Part shown: piece by piece, positions 63,998-64,000 of the stretch
Layout of the letters: each line of letters opens with the position of its first letter
How positions within the stretch are numbered: position 1 is the stretch's first letter
Origin: Sulfuricaulis limicola
GTDB lineage: Bacteria > Pseudomonadota > Gammaproteobacteria > Acidiferrobacterales > Sulfurifustaceae
Length of the DNA stretch: 64,000 bases
Direction: 5' to 3'
Assembly: GCF_002355735.1 (NCBI RefSeq)
Contig: NZ_AP014879.1
Location: forward strand, 2,170,001-2,234,000
Program-made: the position numbers and the translations under genes
The notes under the pieces: generated by a model
Seen by the model: only the letters and a program-made list of their open reading frames with translations
What the model was told of the DNA's origin: nothing
Databases searched by the model: none

Positions 63998-64000
63998 GAG

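Overview
The window comes from a GC-rich gammaproteobacterium. The evidence is the conserved bamE / ratB / ratA / smpB neighbourhood, the xseB-ispA-dxs order and the E. coli-like hybOABCDE layout. Two [NiFe] hydrogenases, several multihaem or monohaem cytochromes, a YeeE-type sulfur-compound permease and a triple rhodanese point to a hydrogen- and sulfur-metabolising chemolithotroph. A relative of the Acidiferrobacterales would fit, but that is inference from gene content only.

Layout. 0-3 kb: end of bamE, ratB, ratA, an NSS transporter, smpB. 3-10.2 kb: a complete YbhGFSR-type export operon with a TolC-family protein and a TetR repressor; the tandem ATPase that is one chain in E. coli is two genes here. 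10.3-11.0 kb: ssrA (tmRNA), interrupted in its T-loop by a 309-nt group I intron. 11.0-11.33 kb: a single integron gene cassette with an attC site directly behind the ssrA terminator. 11.6-13.5 kb: a cytochrome b / ferredoxin / flavin reductase fusion behind a perfect FNR box. 13.7-17.6 kb: xseB, ispA, dxs, folE2. 17.7-20.9 kb: a GGDEF-EAL protein with a lipoprotein partner. 21.1-26.6 kb: a soluble group 3b-type hydrogenase operon with its protease, led by two lipoprotein genes, one of them a cytochrome c. 27.3-32.5 kb: octahaem cytochrome (tetrathionate-reductase family), cytochrome b, cytochrome c, YeeE permease and triple rhodanese. 32.8-39.4 kb: membrane-bound uptake hydrogenase hybOABCDE plus hupE. 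39.9-50 kb: hypA, hypB, a c'-type cytochrome, hypF, then a c-di-GMP module (TonB receptor, YfiR, GGDEF-EAL), then hypE. 50-52.7 kb: a PagP-like barrel gene behind a c-di-GMP-I riboswitch, and a PAS-GGDEF gene. 52.9-54.4 kb: DUF423 and two AT-rich, cassette-like genes. 54.7-60.5 kb: a Lol/MacB-type ABC system with a LolA-like carrier and an outer-membrane protein. 60.5-64 kb: a MerR-controlled DUF2938/DUF2798 pair, a further integron cassette next to an lspA homologue, a macrodomain hydrolase and a small exported protein.

How the parts fit. H2 oxidised by the periplasmic-facing Hyb enzyme would feed the quinone pool, and the soluble hydrogenase would exchange electrons with NAD(P)H. The octahaem operon probably handles a periplasmic sulfur or nitrogen oxyanion using quinol electrons. 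Six FNR-family half-site palindromes lie upstream of the cytochrome-b fusion, the octahaem operon, the hyb/hyp divergent region and the TonB/hypE divergent region, which suggests shared redox control. hypC and hypD are not in the window. Repeats of several common intergenic families are scattered throughout. No CRISPR array, tRNA, rRNA or intact transposase was seen.
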